Assembly: GCA_001602925.1 (NCBI GenBank)
Contig: LUZT01000005.1
Location: forward strand, 434,001-498,000
DNA: 64,000 bases
Origin: Chlorobiales bacterium Clorobi_01
Lineage (GTDB): Bacteria > Bacteroidota > Chlorobiia > Chlorobiales > Chlorobiaceae
Reading direction: 5' to 3'
The notes below the pieces were generated by a model. That model saw nothing but the letters and a program-made list of their open reading frames with translations. It was not told the DNA's origin and did no database searches. Of this stretch, positions 20,543 through 28,163 are shown in pieces. The position numbers and the translations under genes are program-made. Within the stretch, counting starts at the first letter, position 1; each line of letters starts with the position of its first letter.

Positions 20543-20566
20543 CCCTCACCTATAAACTGAAGGATC

Positions 20567-20788
20567 ATGAACACCCCTACCTTCGACAGCAGCACACTTG
20601 CGCTCTCACCAGAAACAATGCCATCGATGCACTGTGACACGTGGGATCCAGGCAAGCCAACAGCGCAGCCCGGCAAAATCTCCATGCACTGCGACACCTG
20701 GACGCCTGACGAACCGTCAAAACGCACCAGCAGGATCTCCATGCATTGCGATACCTGGGTACCCGAACCCGAAGAGGGAGACAAGTAA
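20567..20788 (+). CDS. RiPP precursor peptide with three SMHCDTW repeats
   Basis: The 73-residue peptide has a 19-residue leader-like N-terminus (MNTPTFDSSTLALSPETMP), then three copies of SMHCDTW at residues 20-26, 39-45 and 58-64. Each copy is followed by any residue and Pro, with an exact 19-residue period. Linkers between copies vary. Within the motif, every codon that can change synonymously does change among copies, so the amino acids are under selection. Cys and Trp occur only inside the repeats. AGGA lies close upstream of the ATG. The downstream SPASM radical SAM, YcaO and second radical SAM genes make it a modified-peptide substrate (inference). The names CbpA/CbpB come to mind for such a family but were not verified. 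Confidence 0.85.
   Translation: MNTPTFDSSTLALSPETMPSMHCDTWDPGKPTAQPGKISMHCDTWTPDEPSKRTSRISMHCDTWVPEPEEGDK
20624..20758 (+). repeat. Three 57-base coding repeats in the precursor gene
   Basis: SMHCDTW-coding units begin at 20624, 20681 and 20738, exactly 57 bases apart. DNA identity is lower than protein identity because Ser, His, Cys, Asp, Thr and the following Pro codons differ between copies. Confidence 0.9.
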
Positions 20789-20904
20789 TCATTCCAGCAC
20801 CTGCGGCAAGAAACTGGAATGGCTTCTTGCCGCAGGCAACATTTGGTTATGACAACGGTGCTTCAGCCATCACCCCTATCCCGATCCACCACCCAGACAA
20901 CAGC

Positions 20905-20912
20905 AAAAGGAG
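20905..20912 (+). promoter_or_regulatory. Ribosome-binding site selecting the radical SAM start
   Basis: AAAAGGAG stands 11 bases before ATG 20924. The upstream in-frame ATGs at 20819 and 20849 have no such site, and the residues they would add look non-protein-like, so 20924 is taken as the start. Confidence 0.6.
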
Positions 20913-20923
20913 CGGACTCCGCA

Positions 20924-22198
20924 ATGCCCGCATACTCCATTGAACAGGAGGGCGATGTAACCTTCCTTCAGCCGTCATCAGGCAAATTCTTCGTCGCGCT
21001 CGACAACCACTGTGGCCGATGGCAGATGTTCGACGGCAATGCGTCCGAAGAGCAAAAAACTGAAATCGCTGCCCGTCTGAAGAAGTCGCCAACCCCGGTT
21101 CCACCAGAGTCAGATGAGTTCATGGAAGTGGTCATCTTCATCACCGACCGCTGCAATCTTGGGTGCGTCTATTGCAAATACGCCGATCTGACACAGCTTT
21201 CGGAGGTGCGGGGAACGGATGGCGAGCAAATCTGCCTGACGCTCGAAGAGCTGATCCGGTGGAGAAAACAGGTGCGAATCACCTTTCAGGGTGGCGAACC
21301 CCTGCTCATGCACCGCGAGATCGACCAGATCTGCGCCTTCCTGACCGGCAACTTTCCGGAAATCGAGTTTTCGTTCGCCCTCCAGTCCAACGGCACCCTG
21401 CTGCATGACGCCATTCTGGAGATGCTGAAACAGTACGAGATCACCGTCGGCATCACCATTGACGGCCCTGCAAGCCGGCACGACCGGGCGCGCCCGTTCA
21501 AAAACGGCAAAGGGAGCTTTGCGACGATCACAAGCAATCTCGAACGGCTACAAAAAAGCAACGTGCGTTGCGGCGTGCTGTCGGTTATCCGCAATCCGGA
21601 CGAACTGATGGCACTGTTCCGCTTCAACCGCGAGGAACTCGGACTGAACTCCTTCTACCTCAAGCCGCTGGAGTTCGCCGATTCGGGTGCGGAAAGCAGC
21701 GAAGAATTCTCCGCCTACTACGCCAAGCTGGCTGACCGTCAGCTCGAACTGATGCGGGAACTGCTCCGCATTCACACAACGTCGGGAGAACGGATTCACG
21801 AACAGATGCTTAAAACCGTGCTCGGCAAGATGTTCACTCCGTCGCTCTACAACGACGGCTGCATCAGGACGCCATCATGCGGCAGCAACGAGCGCTACAA
21901 GAGCATCAATTGCGACGGCTCGGTGCAGTGGTGCGCCCATCTGAAAAATCAGCAGGACGAAGCGGTCAAGCAACGCTCGAAGGACCGCTACGGCTTTTGC
22001 GCCGACTGCCCGGTCAGCTCGATCTGCCTCTCGTTCTGCCCCGCCGTGATCCCCGGCTACCGCCACGGCGCCCCCGAAACCTGCTACCTGCCGCTCGCGA
22101 AACGATTCTGCGCATACCGGCGGGAGCTGATGGTTGGATTGTTCGAGCTGATGCACGAAAACATGCAGGCCGTCACCGGCTATTTCACGAATGGATGA
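20924..22198 (+). CDS. SPASM-domain radical SAM peptide-modifying enzyme
   Basis: The protein has 424 residues from the chosen start. The first 60 (DVTFLQPSSGKFFVALDN, then WQMFDGNASEEQKTEIAARL) have the rhythm of a PqqD-like precursor-recognition element. The radical SAM cluster motif is CNLGCVYC (Cys 77, 81, 84), followed by TFQGGEPLL and a TIM-barrel core. The C-terminal SPASM domain (about 311-396) matches the canonical spacing: GSVQWC (Gx4C), then CADCPVSSICLSFC (Cx2Cx5Cx3C) and later Cys residues, for two auxiliary 4Fe-4S clusters. Relatives install thioether, C-C or C-O crosslinks in precursor peptides. It lies 135 bases after the precursor and overlaps the YcaO gene by 8 bases. Confidence 0.9.
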   Translation: MPAYSIEQEGDVTFLQPSSGKFFVALDNHCGRWQMFDGNASEEQKTEIAARLKKSPTPVPPESDEFMEVVIFITDRCNLGCVYCKYADLTQLSEVRGTDGEQICLTLEELIRWRKQVRITFQGGEPLLMHREIDQICAFLTGNFPEIEFSFALQSNGTLLHDAILEMLKQYEITVGITIDGPASRHDRARPFKNGKGSFATITSNLERLQKSNVRCGVLSVIRNPDELMALFRFNREELGLNSFYLKPLEFADSGAESSEEFSAYYAKLADRQLELMRELLRIHTTSGERIHEQMLKTVLGKMFTPSLYNDGCIRTPSCGSNERYKSINCDGSVQWCAHLKNQQDEAVKQRSKDRYGFCADCPVSSICLSFCPAVIPGYRHGAPETCYLPLAKRFCAYRRELMVGLFELMHENMQAVTGYFTNG

Positions 22199-24002
22199 AC
22201 AGGATCGACACGCCATGAAGAGCGAGCTTGAACGAATGCGAGCAGCCGTGAGCGAAACCGGACTGACGGTTTGCGAACAGACCCGCCAAGCCAGCGAACT
22301 GCCGTTTTTCACCACCATGCTCTTCGCGGGCGAAAAGCCGGACAGCAACGCGCCACCACTCGTTTCCGGGCAAAACGTCACCGCCGAATCCTCACTTTTG
22401 AGCGCGTACGGCGAGCTGTTCGAACGACTCCAGAACAACTTCCTCATCACCGGCTACCGCTACGCCTGCTCGTCAGAAAGTGGATACAACCGGCTGCCGG
22501 AGCGCTGCCGCCAGCGCCTCGACCAGCAGGGTGGAGCCTTGGATTTTTTCATCGCACCGGATGAAGCATGGATCGAGGCAAAGCAGTTCGCTTCGGCGGG
22601 AAACCCCGACCTCATGCCCTGCGAACAGTTGCCCGCCAGCAATGCATGTGCCAGCGAGACGCTCCTGTCGGTGCCATTCTACTCGGTGTTCGACAATTCG
22701 GTGAAGCTCTGCCCGGTCGAGCGAATGCTCTTCGCGAGCGGAAGCACCGGCTGCGCGGCGGGAAGGACTCTTGAACAGGCCATCACCAAAGCGCTGTTCG
22801 AGCTTTGCGAACGCCACGTTTTTCGCCGCATTTTCTCGGACGAGCCACCACTGCCGCTCATCCCGCGCGAGCTGTTACGGAACACCGAAGCTGGCCGGAT
22901 CATCGAAGCCATCGAAAAGCGCGGCACATCCGTCACCTTGCTCGATTGCTCGCTTGGCGCACGATTTCCAGTCGTCGCCGTGCTGCTCATCGACCGCCAA
23001 CGGCAGCGCTACAACTGCAACCTCGGCTCCGCCGCAACGCTCTCCGAAGCAGTCATCGGAGCGCTCAAAGAGCTGTACGACGGCTGCGAGGACTTCCACG
23101 CCCTGCCGCTCTCCGGCCTCGACGATCCGTTCGAGGCGGCAACCGACGACGAGCGCCACCGCCTGCGCTTCGGCAACTACTACGCAGCCAAAGCGTCGAG
23201 CACCGGCCTGTGGCCGAAATCGCTCTTCGCCAGCCGCGACTCCGCGTCACAGAGGATCAACGATGTCTGGAACGACGAGCTGGCCAACCGACCGCTCGCA
23301 AGTCTGCTCGAACGCTTCGCGGGCTGGACGCCAGCACTCTACATCCGCGACGTTTCGTGGCTCGGCATCCCGTCAGTCTACTGCTACGCCCCCGGCCTGA
23401 GCGAGGTGAACTACGCCACGGGCCGCAATGAACTTGCCATGCTGCTTGAGCTGCGAGCCGAAAGCGAACGCCTGCAAAGCTCCGGAGACATGGAGATGAA
23501 ACGGTTGCGGCGAATCATGGAGCTTCACCGAAGCCTGAAACGCATCGCCCTGCCCGCGCCAGTCAGACTGCTGAACGGCTTTGCGTGCCAGAACCTCCCC
23601 GGCAGCGCCCGTCGGCAGGAAGCGACGCTGCTCGCCGCACTCGACCAGGTTTTCGGCGACGAAGCGCCACGAGATAGATCGATACTGGATCGATGCATCA
23701 GGGATGGCAACCGGCTTGTCGCCGAAGGCTGCGATGCCAAAGCGATCGACTCGCAGCTTCGTCGGTTCTATCCGGACAACGTAGTCGATCTTGCCGCCAA
23801 GTGCCAGCAAGCCCCGCTTTCCATCATCGAAGAGACGCTACAAAAAATCGAACTTCCCGAAGATGAGTCGGCTTGCGACAGCTGCCCATTCCTGCGCACC
23901 GTTACAACGGCGAGGCAGCTTCAGCAACGCTACCGCGCCAATCTGCCCGATCAGCGCCGTCTGGCTGAACTCCTCGCAACCGGCAAACAGAAGCAGCCAT
24001 GA
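22191..24002 (+). CDS. YcaO-domain ATP-dependent peptide cyclodehydratase/thioamidation-type protein
   Basis: This is a 603-residue YcaO protein. Its ATP-site blocks are visible: SGQNVTAESSLLSAYGELFERL (split at about residues 59-80), TLEQAITKALFELCERHV (193-210) and AATLSEAVIGALKELYDG (281-298), which supply the conserved Ser/Glu residues. A helical C-terminal extension of about 200 residues ends with a CDSCPF motif. YcaO enzymes phosphorylate backbone amides to make azolines, thioamides or amidines. The usual partners (E1/ocin-ThiF-like, TfuA, SagB oxidase) are absent. It overlaps the next gene by four bases (ATGA). A second ATG at 22215 is possible. Confidence 0.9.
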   Translation: MDEQDRHAMKSELERMRAAVSETGLTVCEQTRQASELPFFTTMLFAGEKPDSNAPPLVSGQNVTAESSLLSAYGELFERLQNNFLITGYRYACSSESGYNRLPERCRQRLDQQGGALDFFIAPDEAWIEAKQFASAGNPDLMPCEQLPASNACASETLLSVPFYSVFDNSVKLCPVERMLFASGSTGCAAGRTLEQAITKALFELCERHVFRRIFSDEPPLPLIPRELLRNTEAGRIIEAIEKRGTSVTLLDCSLGARFPVVAVLLIDRQRQRYNCNLGSAATLSEAVIGALKELYDGCEDFHALPLSGLDDPFEAATDDERHRLRFGNYYAAKASSTGLWPKSLFASRDSASQRINDVWNDELANRPLASLLERFAGWTPALYIRDVSWLGIPSVYCYAPGLSEVNYATGRNELAMLLELRAESERLQSSGDMEMKRLRRIMELHRSLKRIALPAPVRLLNGFACQNLPGSARRQEATLLAALDQVFGDEAPRDRSILDRCIRDGNRLVAEGCDAKAIDSQLRRFYPDNVVDLAAKCQQAPLSIIEETLQKIELPEDESACDSCPFLRTVTTARQLQQRYRANLPDQRRLAELLATGKQKQP

Positions 24003-25840
24003 CCATCGCGCTCAGCATCTTCCCCTGCTTTTCGGACAAAACGCTCCCGCTCGGTCTGGCCTGCCTGAAAAGCGTGCTCGACGATGAAGGCGCAGCCTCC
24101 GAAGTGTTCGATTTCGACCTCCTGTCAAGCATCGAAGACCCGGCGCTTTACTACCAGCTCCATCGCCTCGGAGCCGATCCCGGCACTGCGTTCGACGACC
24201 GGATGATCAACTTCATCGGTTATCGTCCCGACCTCACCCTTGCGGCACTCTTCAGCCCGCCCGAAAAGGCGCGACAACGGTTCGAGGCGGATGGGCTGGA
24301 AGAGCTCTTCGACAAACTCGACCTCTTCCTTGAACGCGCAGTCACGCGGCTGCTCGCAACGAAGCCTGAGCAAATCTGGCTCTCCACCTACATCAGCAAT
24401 CTGTGGGTTTCGATGCTTGCCGCACGCAAACTGCGCGAACGCACGAAGGCGATAATCGTGTTCGGGGGCCCGGCGGTTTTTTCCGAGGAGGTGCAGCGTT
24501 TTCTGCTGGTGAACGGTCTGGCCGACAGGGTTATAGTAGGCGAAGGGGAGCTGACGGCGCGGGAACTGATCTGCGCAGACGGCAGGCGGGTAGCAGGCGT
24601 AGCGCAGATGGTCGATGGCGAGTTCCGGTACGAGCCGCGCCGCGATGGGCTAAACCCGGAGGAGTTCCCGATGCCCGATTTCCGCGGTTTCCCGTTTGCC
24701 GACATGCCTTTCGACGCCTACCTCCACAGACGCTTTGAAGGGCTCCCCGTCTCCTTTTCGCGAGGCTGCGTCAACGGCTGTATCTATTGCTCGGAAAAGC
24801 AGATATGGAAGCGCTTCCGCTGCCTCTCCCCCGAAGCCTCCGTCGAACGGCTCGCCGCGTACAAACAGCGCTTCGGCATCGGCCTCTTCTACGTTTGCGA
24901 CAGCCTGATCAACTTCAGCGAAGCATGGCTGTCGGAGTTCTGCGACCTGATTGTGTCGAGCGATCTGCAACCGCTCTTCACCTTCGCCTTCTGCGACCTG
25001 AAGCACCTCCGCCCGGAACTGACCGCAAAAATGGCCGCAGCTGGATTCACGAGGATAACCTTCGGGCTCGAAAGCGCGTCCGAAGCTGTGCTGACAAGAA
25101 TGCACAAAAAGCTCGATCTCGAGCTCGCCCGCGAGAACATCGTCGCGGCAACCCGCAACGGGCTGTCGATCCACGTGTCAACCATCATCAACTTTCCGGG
25201 CGAACAGACCGCTGACGCGCTCGACACGATCCGGTTTTTCCGGCAGGTCGACCGGGAGCTGGCTGGCGACAATCTGCCCGCGACGCACCTGCCCCGCCGA
25301 AGCCTGAGTAACCGCTTCCGGCTCGAACCCGCCTCGGCCATCTTCATGTACCCCGAGCGCTATGGCATCCGCATCGAACCGCACGAAGCGCCGTGGACGC
25401 CACTTGCTGAAGAGAGCGCATTTCTGACCAAACGGTGGCAAACGCCCGACGACCCGGAACGACTGGAGTGGAACGCCTACCTGCTCTCCGGCTTTTCAAA
25501 AAACCCTCGCCCGTGGCACCTGCACGACGGCCAGTACCAGCGGCAGGCCGCCGCAATCGCATCGCTCATCGACCAGGAAAAGCACCGATTTACGCTCTCG
25601 CCACACGTCGTTCTAAACCGCCCCGCTTCGGGAAACAGACTCTTCCTGCACGACTACCGCGAAGAGTTCCAGCTCGATGACCGCCAATCCAAAGTCATCA
25701 GGCTGCTGGCCGAAGGCGCGACGCTAAGGGAGATCGCAGACAAAACAACAGACCCAGCCGACCAGGAATCGACCGGCGCGGTCAGAAATTTCGTGCTGTT
25801 TCTTTACGTGAGAGGCATTGCCAGGATCACCTGGACGTGA
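23999..25840 (+). CDS. Radical SAM protein with B12-binding-type N-terminus and possible C-terminal PqqD-like domain
   Basis: The protein has 613 residues. The N-terminal 200 resemble the Rossmann-type cobalamin-binding domain of class B radical SAM enzymes (LGLACLKSVLDDEG, IWLSTYISNLWVS, IIVFGGPAVFSEEV, VGEGE) without the DxHxxG motif, as is common there. The cluster motif CVNGCIYC (Cys 257, 261, 264) begins the core, and FGLESASEAVLTRMHK follows. The last 60 residues (LDDRQSKVIRLLAEGATLREIADKT, then AVRNFVLFLYVRGIARI) resemble a winged-helix PqqD-like recognition element. Relatives methylate unactivated carbons or do ring chemistry. It is the last gene of the operon, and its stop overlaps the convergent cytochrome gene by 14 bases. 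Confidence 0.85.
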   Translation: MTIALSIFPCFSDKTLPLGLACLKSVLDDEGAASEVFDFDLLSSIEDPALYYQLHRLGADPGTAFDDRMINFIGYRPDLTLAALFSPPEKARQRFEADGLEELFDKLDLFLERAVTRLLATKPEQIWLSTYISNLWVSMLAARKLRERTKAIIVFGGPAVFSEEVQRFLLVNGLADRVIVGEGELTARELICADGRRVAGVAQMVDGEFRYEPRRDGLNPEEFPMPDFRGFPFADMPFDAYLHRRFEGLPVSFSRGCVNGCIYCSEKQIWKRFRCLSPEASVERLAAYKQRFGIGLFYVCDSLINFSEAWLSEFCDLIVSSDLQPLFTFAFCDLKHLRPELTAKMAAAGFTRITFGLESASEAVLTRMHKKLDLELARENIVAATRNGLSIHVSTIINFPGEQTADALDTIRFFRQVDRELAGDNLPATHLPRRSLSNRFRLEPASAIFMYPERYGIRIEPHEAPWTPLAEESAFLTKRWQTPDDPERLEWNAYLLSGFSKNPRPWHLHDGQYQRQAAAIASLIDQEKHRFTLSPHVVLNRPASGNRLFLHDYREEFQLDDRQSKVIRLLAEGATLREIADKTTDPADQESTGAVRNFVLFLYVRGIARITWT

Positions 25841-26156
25841 CCGGTTTAAGCGACTGATGGTAAAGAACAAGAGATTTCATCTCAACCGATTCCAACGGAA
25901 GGGGTTTGCCCTTCAAGGCGCCCACGATGCAGGTATTGATCTGCTTGGCGAGGTTCGGATTCTTCCACGCATTTTCGACTCCCTTGCCGTTCGGGTGACA
26001 ACTCGCGCAGGTTTTGGTGCCGGTCGCGCCACCAAGGGCCAGATCGTTGAACAGTTTTTTACCCAGCTCCACGGAGGGAGTTCCCGCCGCATACGCAGTC
26101 AGGCTCAGCCCGGCCAGCCCGGCGGCCAGCATCGCAATTTTCAGTGACTTGATCAT
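25827..26156 (-). CDS. Small monohaem cytochrome c, periplasmic
   Basis: The start is set at ATG 26156 because AAGGAG lies 9 bases upstream and a good signal peptide follows (MIKSLKIAMLAAGLAGLSLTAYA). The mature protein of about 86 residues has one haem site, CASCH. The likely axial Met is in SVEMKSLVLYHQ. Sequence length and GKKLFNDLALGG-type features resemble class I cytochromes c of electron transfer in sulfur oxidation or photosynthesis. The exact partner is not known. It is convergent with, and overlaps, the end of the RiPP operon. Confidence 0.85.
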   Translation of the reverse strand: MIKSLKIAMLAAGLAGLSLTAYAAGTPSVELGKKLFNDLALGGATGTKTCASCHPNGKGVENAWKNPNLAKQINTCIVGALKGKPLPLESVEMKSLVLYHQSLKPVTSR

Positions 26157-26327
26157 TTCGCACGCTCCTTGTCGATTATCGTTTCCAGGCAAAGCTTTTC
26201 ACTTCGGGGGCACTACTCCTGCCAATATAGCCAACAATGCCGACGGGATGAAAACCGCGCACCCGTTGCAGGATGATTGCCTGAAAAGAGCATCACTTTG
26301 TCATCAAGTCCACGGCCCAAGCCAGCC

Positions 26328-26540
26328 TCATTCCTCTTTCGCCTCAGCGATGAGCCGGTCGAGGCAGGTGCTGCAGACGCAGGTTTCGTAACGCTCGGCG
26401 AGCTGGTGGCGCACCGGGTCGGGCACCACTCGTGTGGCACACCAGCATGAGGTGGACATGCCGCAGGTGAATGGCTCGCCGCACATGGGGCAAACGACGG
26501 TTTTCGGCGTGCCTTCGCCGGGATGATCATTGTGTGTCAT
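26328..26540 (-). CDS. Cysteine-rich CWC-type small protein
   Basis: The 70 residues contain CPMCGEPFTCGMSTSCWC and a later CVCSTCL, giving eight cysteines in Cx2C-type pairs. This matches the short Cys-rich CWC family and suggests one or two metal (Zn or Fe) sites. The function of the family is unknown to me. It stands 20 bases from glpK and probably follows it in the same transcript. Confidence 0.75.
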   Translation of the reverse strand: MTHNDHPGEGTPKTVVCPMCGEPFTCGMSTSCWCATRVVPDPVRHQLAERYETCVCSTCLDRLIAEAKEE

Positions 26541-26559
26541 CTTCTTTTTAATGAATGGT

Positions 26560-28011
26560 TTATGATGTGAGCGTCTGCCGCAGCGCCTTTTGCCATCCCG
26601 CCAGCAACGCCTCGCGTTCGCCCTCCGGCATCGCGGGAGTGAAGACCCGCTCGACGCTGTTGAGCTGCCGCAGTTCGTCGGCGGAACTCCACATTCCGGC
26701 TTCGAGGCCCGCGAGGCAGGCCGCGCCGAGGGCAGTGGATTCGATGTTGCGCGGGCGGTGCACCGGCACGCCGAGCAGGTCGGCCTGAAACTGCATCAGG
26801 AACTCGTTGCTCACCGCGCCGCCATCGACCGTGAGCGCTTGGGGCACGATGCCGGTGTCGGCCACCATCGCACGGAACACGTCATGCGACTGGTAGGCGA
26901 TCGACTCCAGCGCCGCGCGGACGATGTAGGCTCGCGACGAGCCGCGCGTCAGGCCGGTGATCGTGCCCCGCGCCTCCATGTTCCAGTGCGGTGCGCCGAG
27001 ACCGACGAACGCGGGCACAAGGTAAACCCCGCCATTCGATTCGACCGACCGCGCAATCGCTTCCGACTCGGCGGCGCTGCCGATGAGTTGCAAGCCGTCA
27101 CGCAGCCACTGCATCACCGCGCCGCCGATGAACACCGACCCCTCGACCGCATAGCAACTCCGGCCAGCGCCGTCGAGCGCGAGCGTCGTCAACAGGCCGT
27201 GACTCGAACTCACGAACTTTTCTCCGGTGTTCATCACCATGAAGCAGCCTGTGCCGTAGGTGTTCTTGACCGACCCCGGCGCAAAGCAGCACTGCCCGAA
27301 GAGCGCCGCCTGCTGGTCGCCCGCCACGCCCGCAATCGGCACGCCATCGAGCGCCGGAATCGTGCGCACCGCGCCGAACCCGCCCATCGACGGACGCGCC
27401 TCCGGTAGCATTGAGAGCGGCACGCCAAACAGCTCGCAAAGCTCGGGCGACCAGCGCCGCTCTTGGATATCAAACAACAGCGTGCGCGAGGCGTTGGTCA
27501 GGTCGGTCGCGTGAACCTCGCCGCCGGTCAGCTTCCAGATGAGCCAGGTGTCAATGGTGCCGAAGAGGAGATTTGACGGATCGGCCTCCGGATGCGCATC
27601 GAGAATCCAGCGAATCTTGGTAGCGCTGAAGTAGGCATCCACCGGCAACCCGGTCTTCGCGCAAATCGCCGCCTCATCGCTGCGGTAGCGATTGCACAGC
27701 TCGGCTGTCCGGCGGCACTGCCAAACGATGGCGCAATGAAGCGGCTTTCCGCTCCGCCGATCCCACACCACGGTGGTCTCGCGCTGGTTGGTGATACCGA
27801 TGGCCTCGATGTGACCCGAATATGCACCCCGCACCTCGGCCACGCACTCGACCACCGTCCGCCAGATCTCCTCCGGATCATGCTCCACCCACCCCGCCTG
27901 CGGATAGTGTTGCGTCAACTCGCGGTACGCGCGGGCGAGCACGCTGCCCGTCCGGTCGTAGATCATGCAGGTGGTGCCGGTCGTGCCCTGATCGATGGAA
28001 AGAATGGCCAT
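26560..28011 (-). CDS. glpK: Glycerol kinase
   Basis: GlpK phosphorylates glycerol to glycerol 3-phosphate with ATP. The 483-residue FGGY-fold protein shows SIDQGTTGTTCMIYD at the N-terminus, GITNQRETTVVWD, LLFGTIDTWLIWKLTGG, VAGDQQAALFGQ, KNTYGTGCFMVMNTGE and the C-terminal TVDGGAVSNEFLMQFQADLLG. It is slightly shorter than the E. coli enzyme (502). No glycerol facilitator or glycerol-3-phosphate dehydrogenase is adjacent, so it may serve lipid turnover or an unlinked pathway. Confidence 0.94.
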   Translation of the reverse strand: MAILSIDQGTTGTTCMIYDRTGSVLARAYRELTQHYPQAGWVEHDPEEIWRTVVECVAEVRGAYSGHIEAIGITNQRETTVVWDRRSGKPLHCAIVWQCRRTAELCNRYRSDEAAICAKTGLPVDAYFSATKIRWILDAHPEADPSNLLFGTIDTWLIWKLTGGEVHATDLTNASRTLLFDIQERRWSPELCELFGVPLSMLPEARPSMGGFGAVRTIPALDGVPIAGVAGDQQAALFGQCCFAPGSVKNTYGTGCFMVMNTGEKFVSSSHGLLTTLALDGAGRSCYAVEGSVFIGGAVMQWLRDGLQLIGSAAESEAIARSVESNGGVYLVPAFVGLGAPHWNMEARGTITGLTRGSSRAYIVRAALESIAYQSHDVFRAMVADTGIVPQALTVDGGAVSNEFLMQFQADLLGVPVHRPRNIESTALGAACLAGLEAGMWSSADELRQLNSVERVFTPAMPEGEREALLAGWQKALRQTLTS

Positions 28012-28163
28012 AGGATTTGCGAGGAAAGGTTCAACGTGCTGCTAAAAACAAGATACCGATTCACCTGAAAAATCCGATCTGCGGACGATTCGAGAGTTGC
28101 GCAAAGCGTTGCTGAATCTTACCTTGCAGGCATGCCTGAAACTCATTTCGACAAACCTCGACC

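Noticed and set aside
20624-20758. Regular 57-base repeats as a CRISPR array
   Set aside because: The repeats are coding, with conserved amino acids and variable codons. There are only three units and no cas genes nearby.
20386-20784. 132-residue open frame antisense to the RiPP precursor
   Set aside because: It mirrors the coding repeats (SQCME units arise from the reverse of the repeat), has no Shine-Dalgarno site and overlaps the precursor completely.
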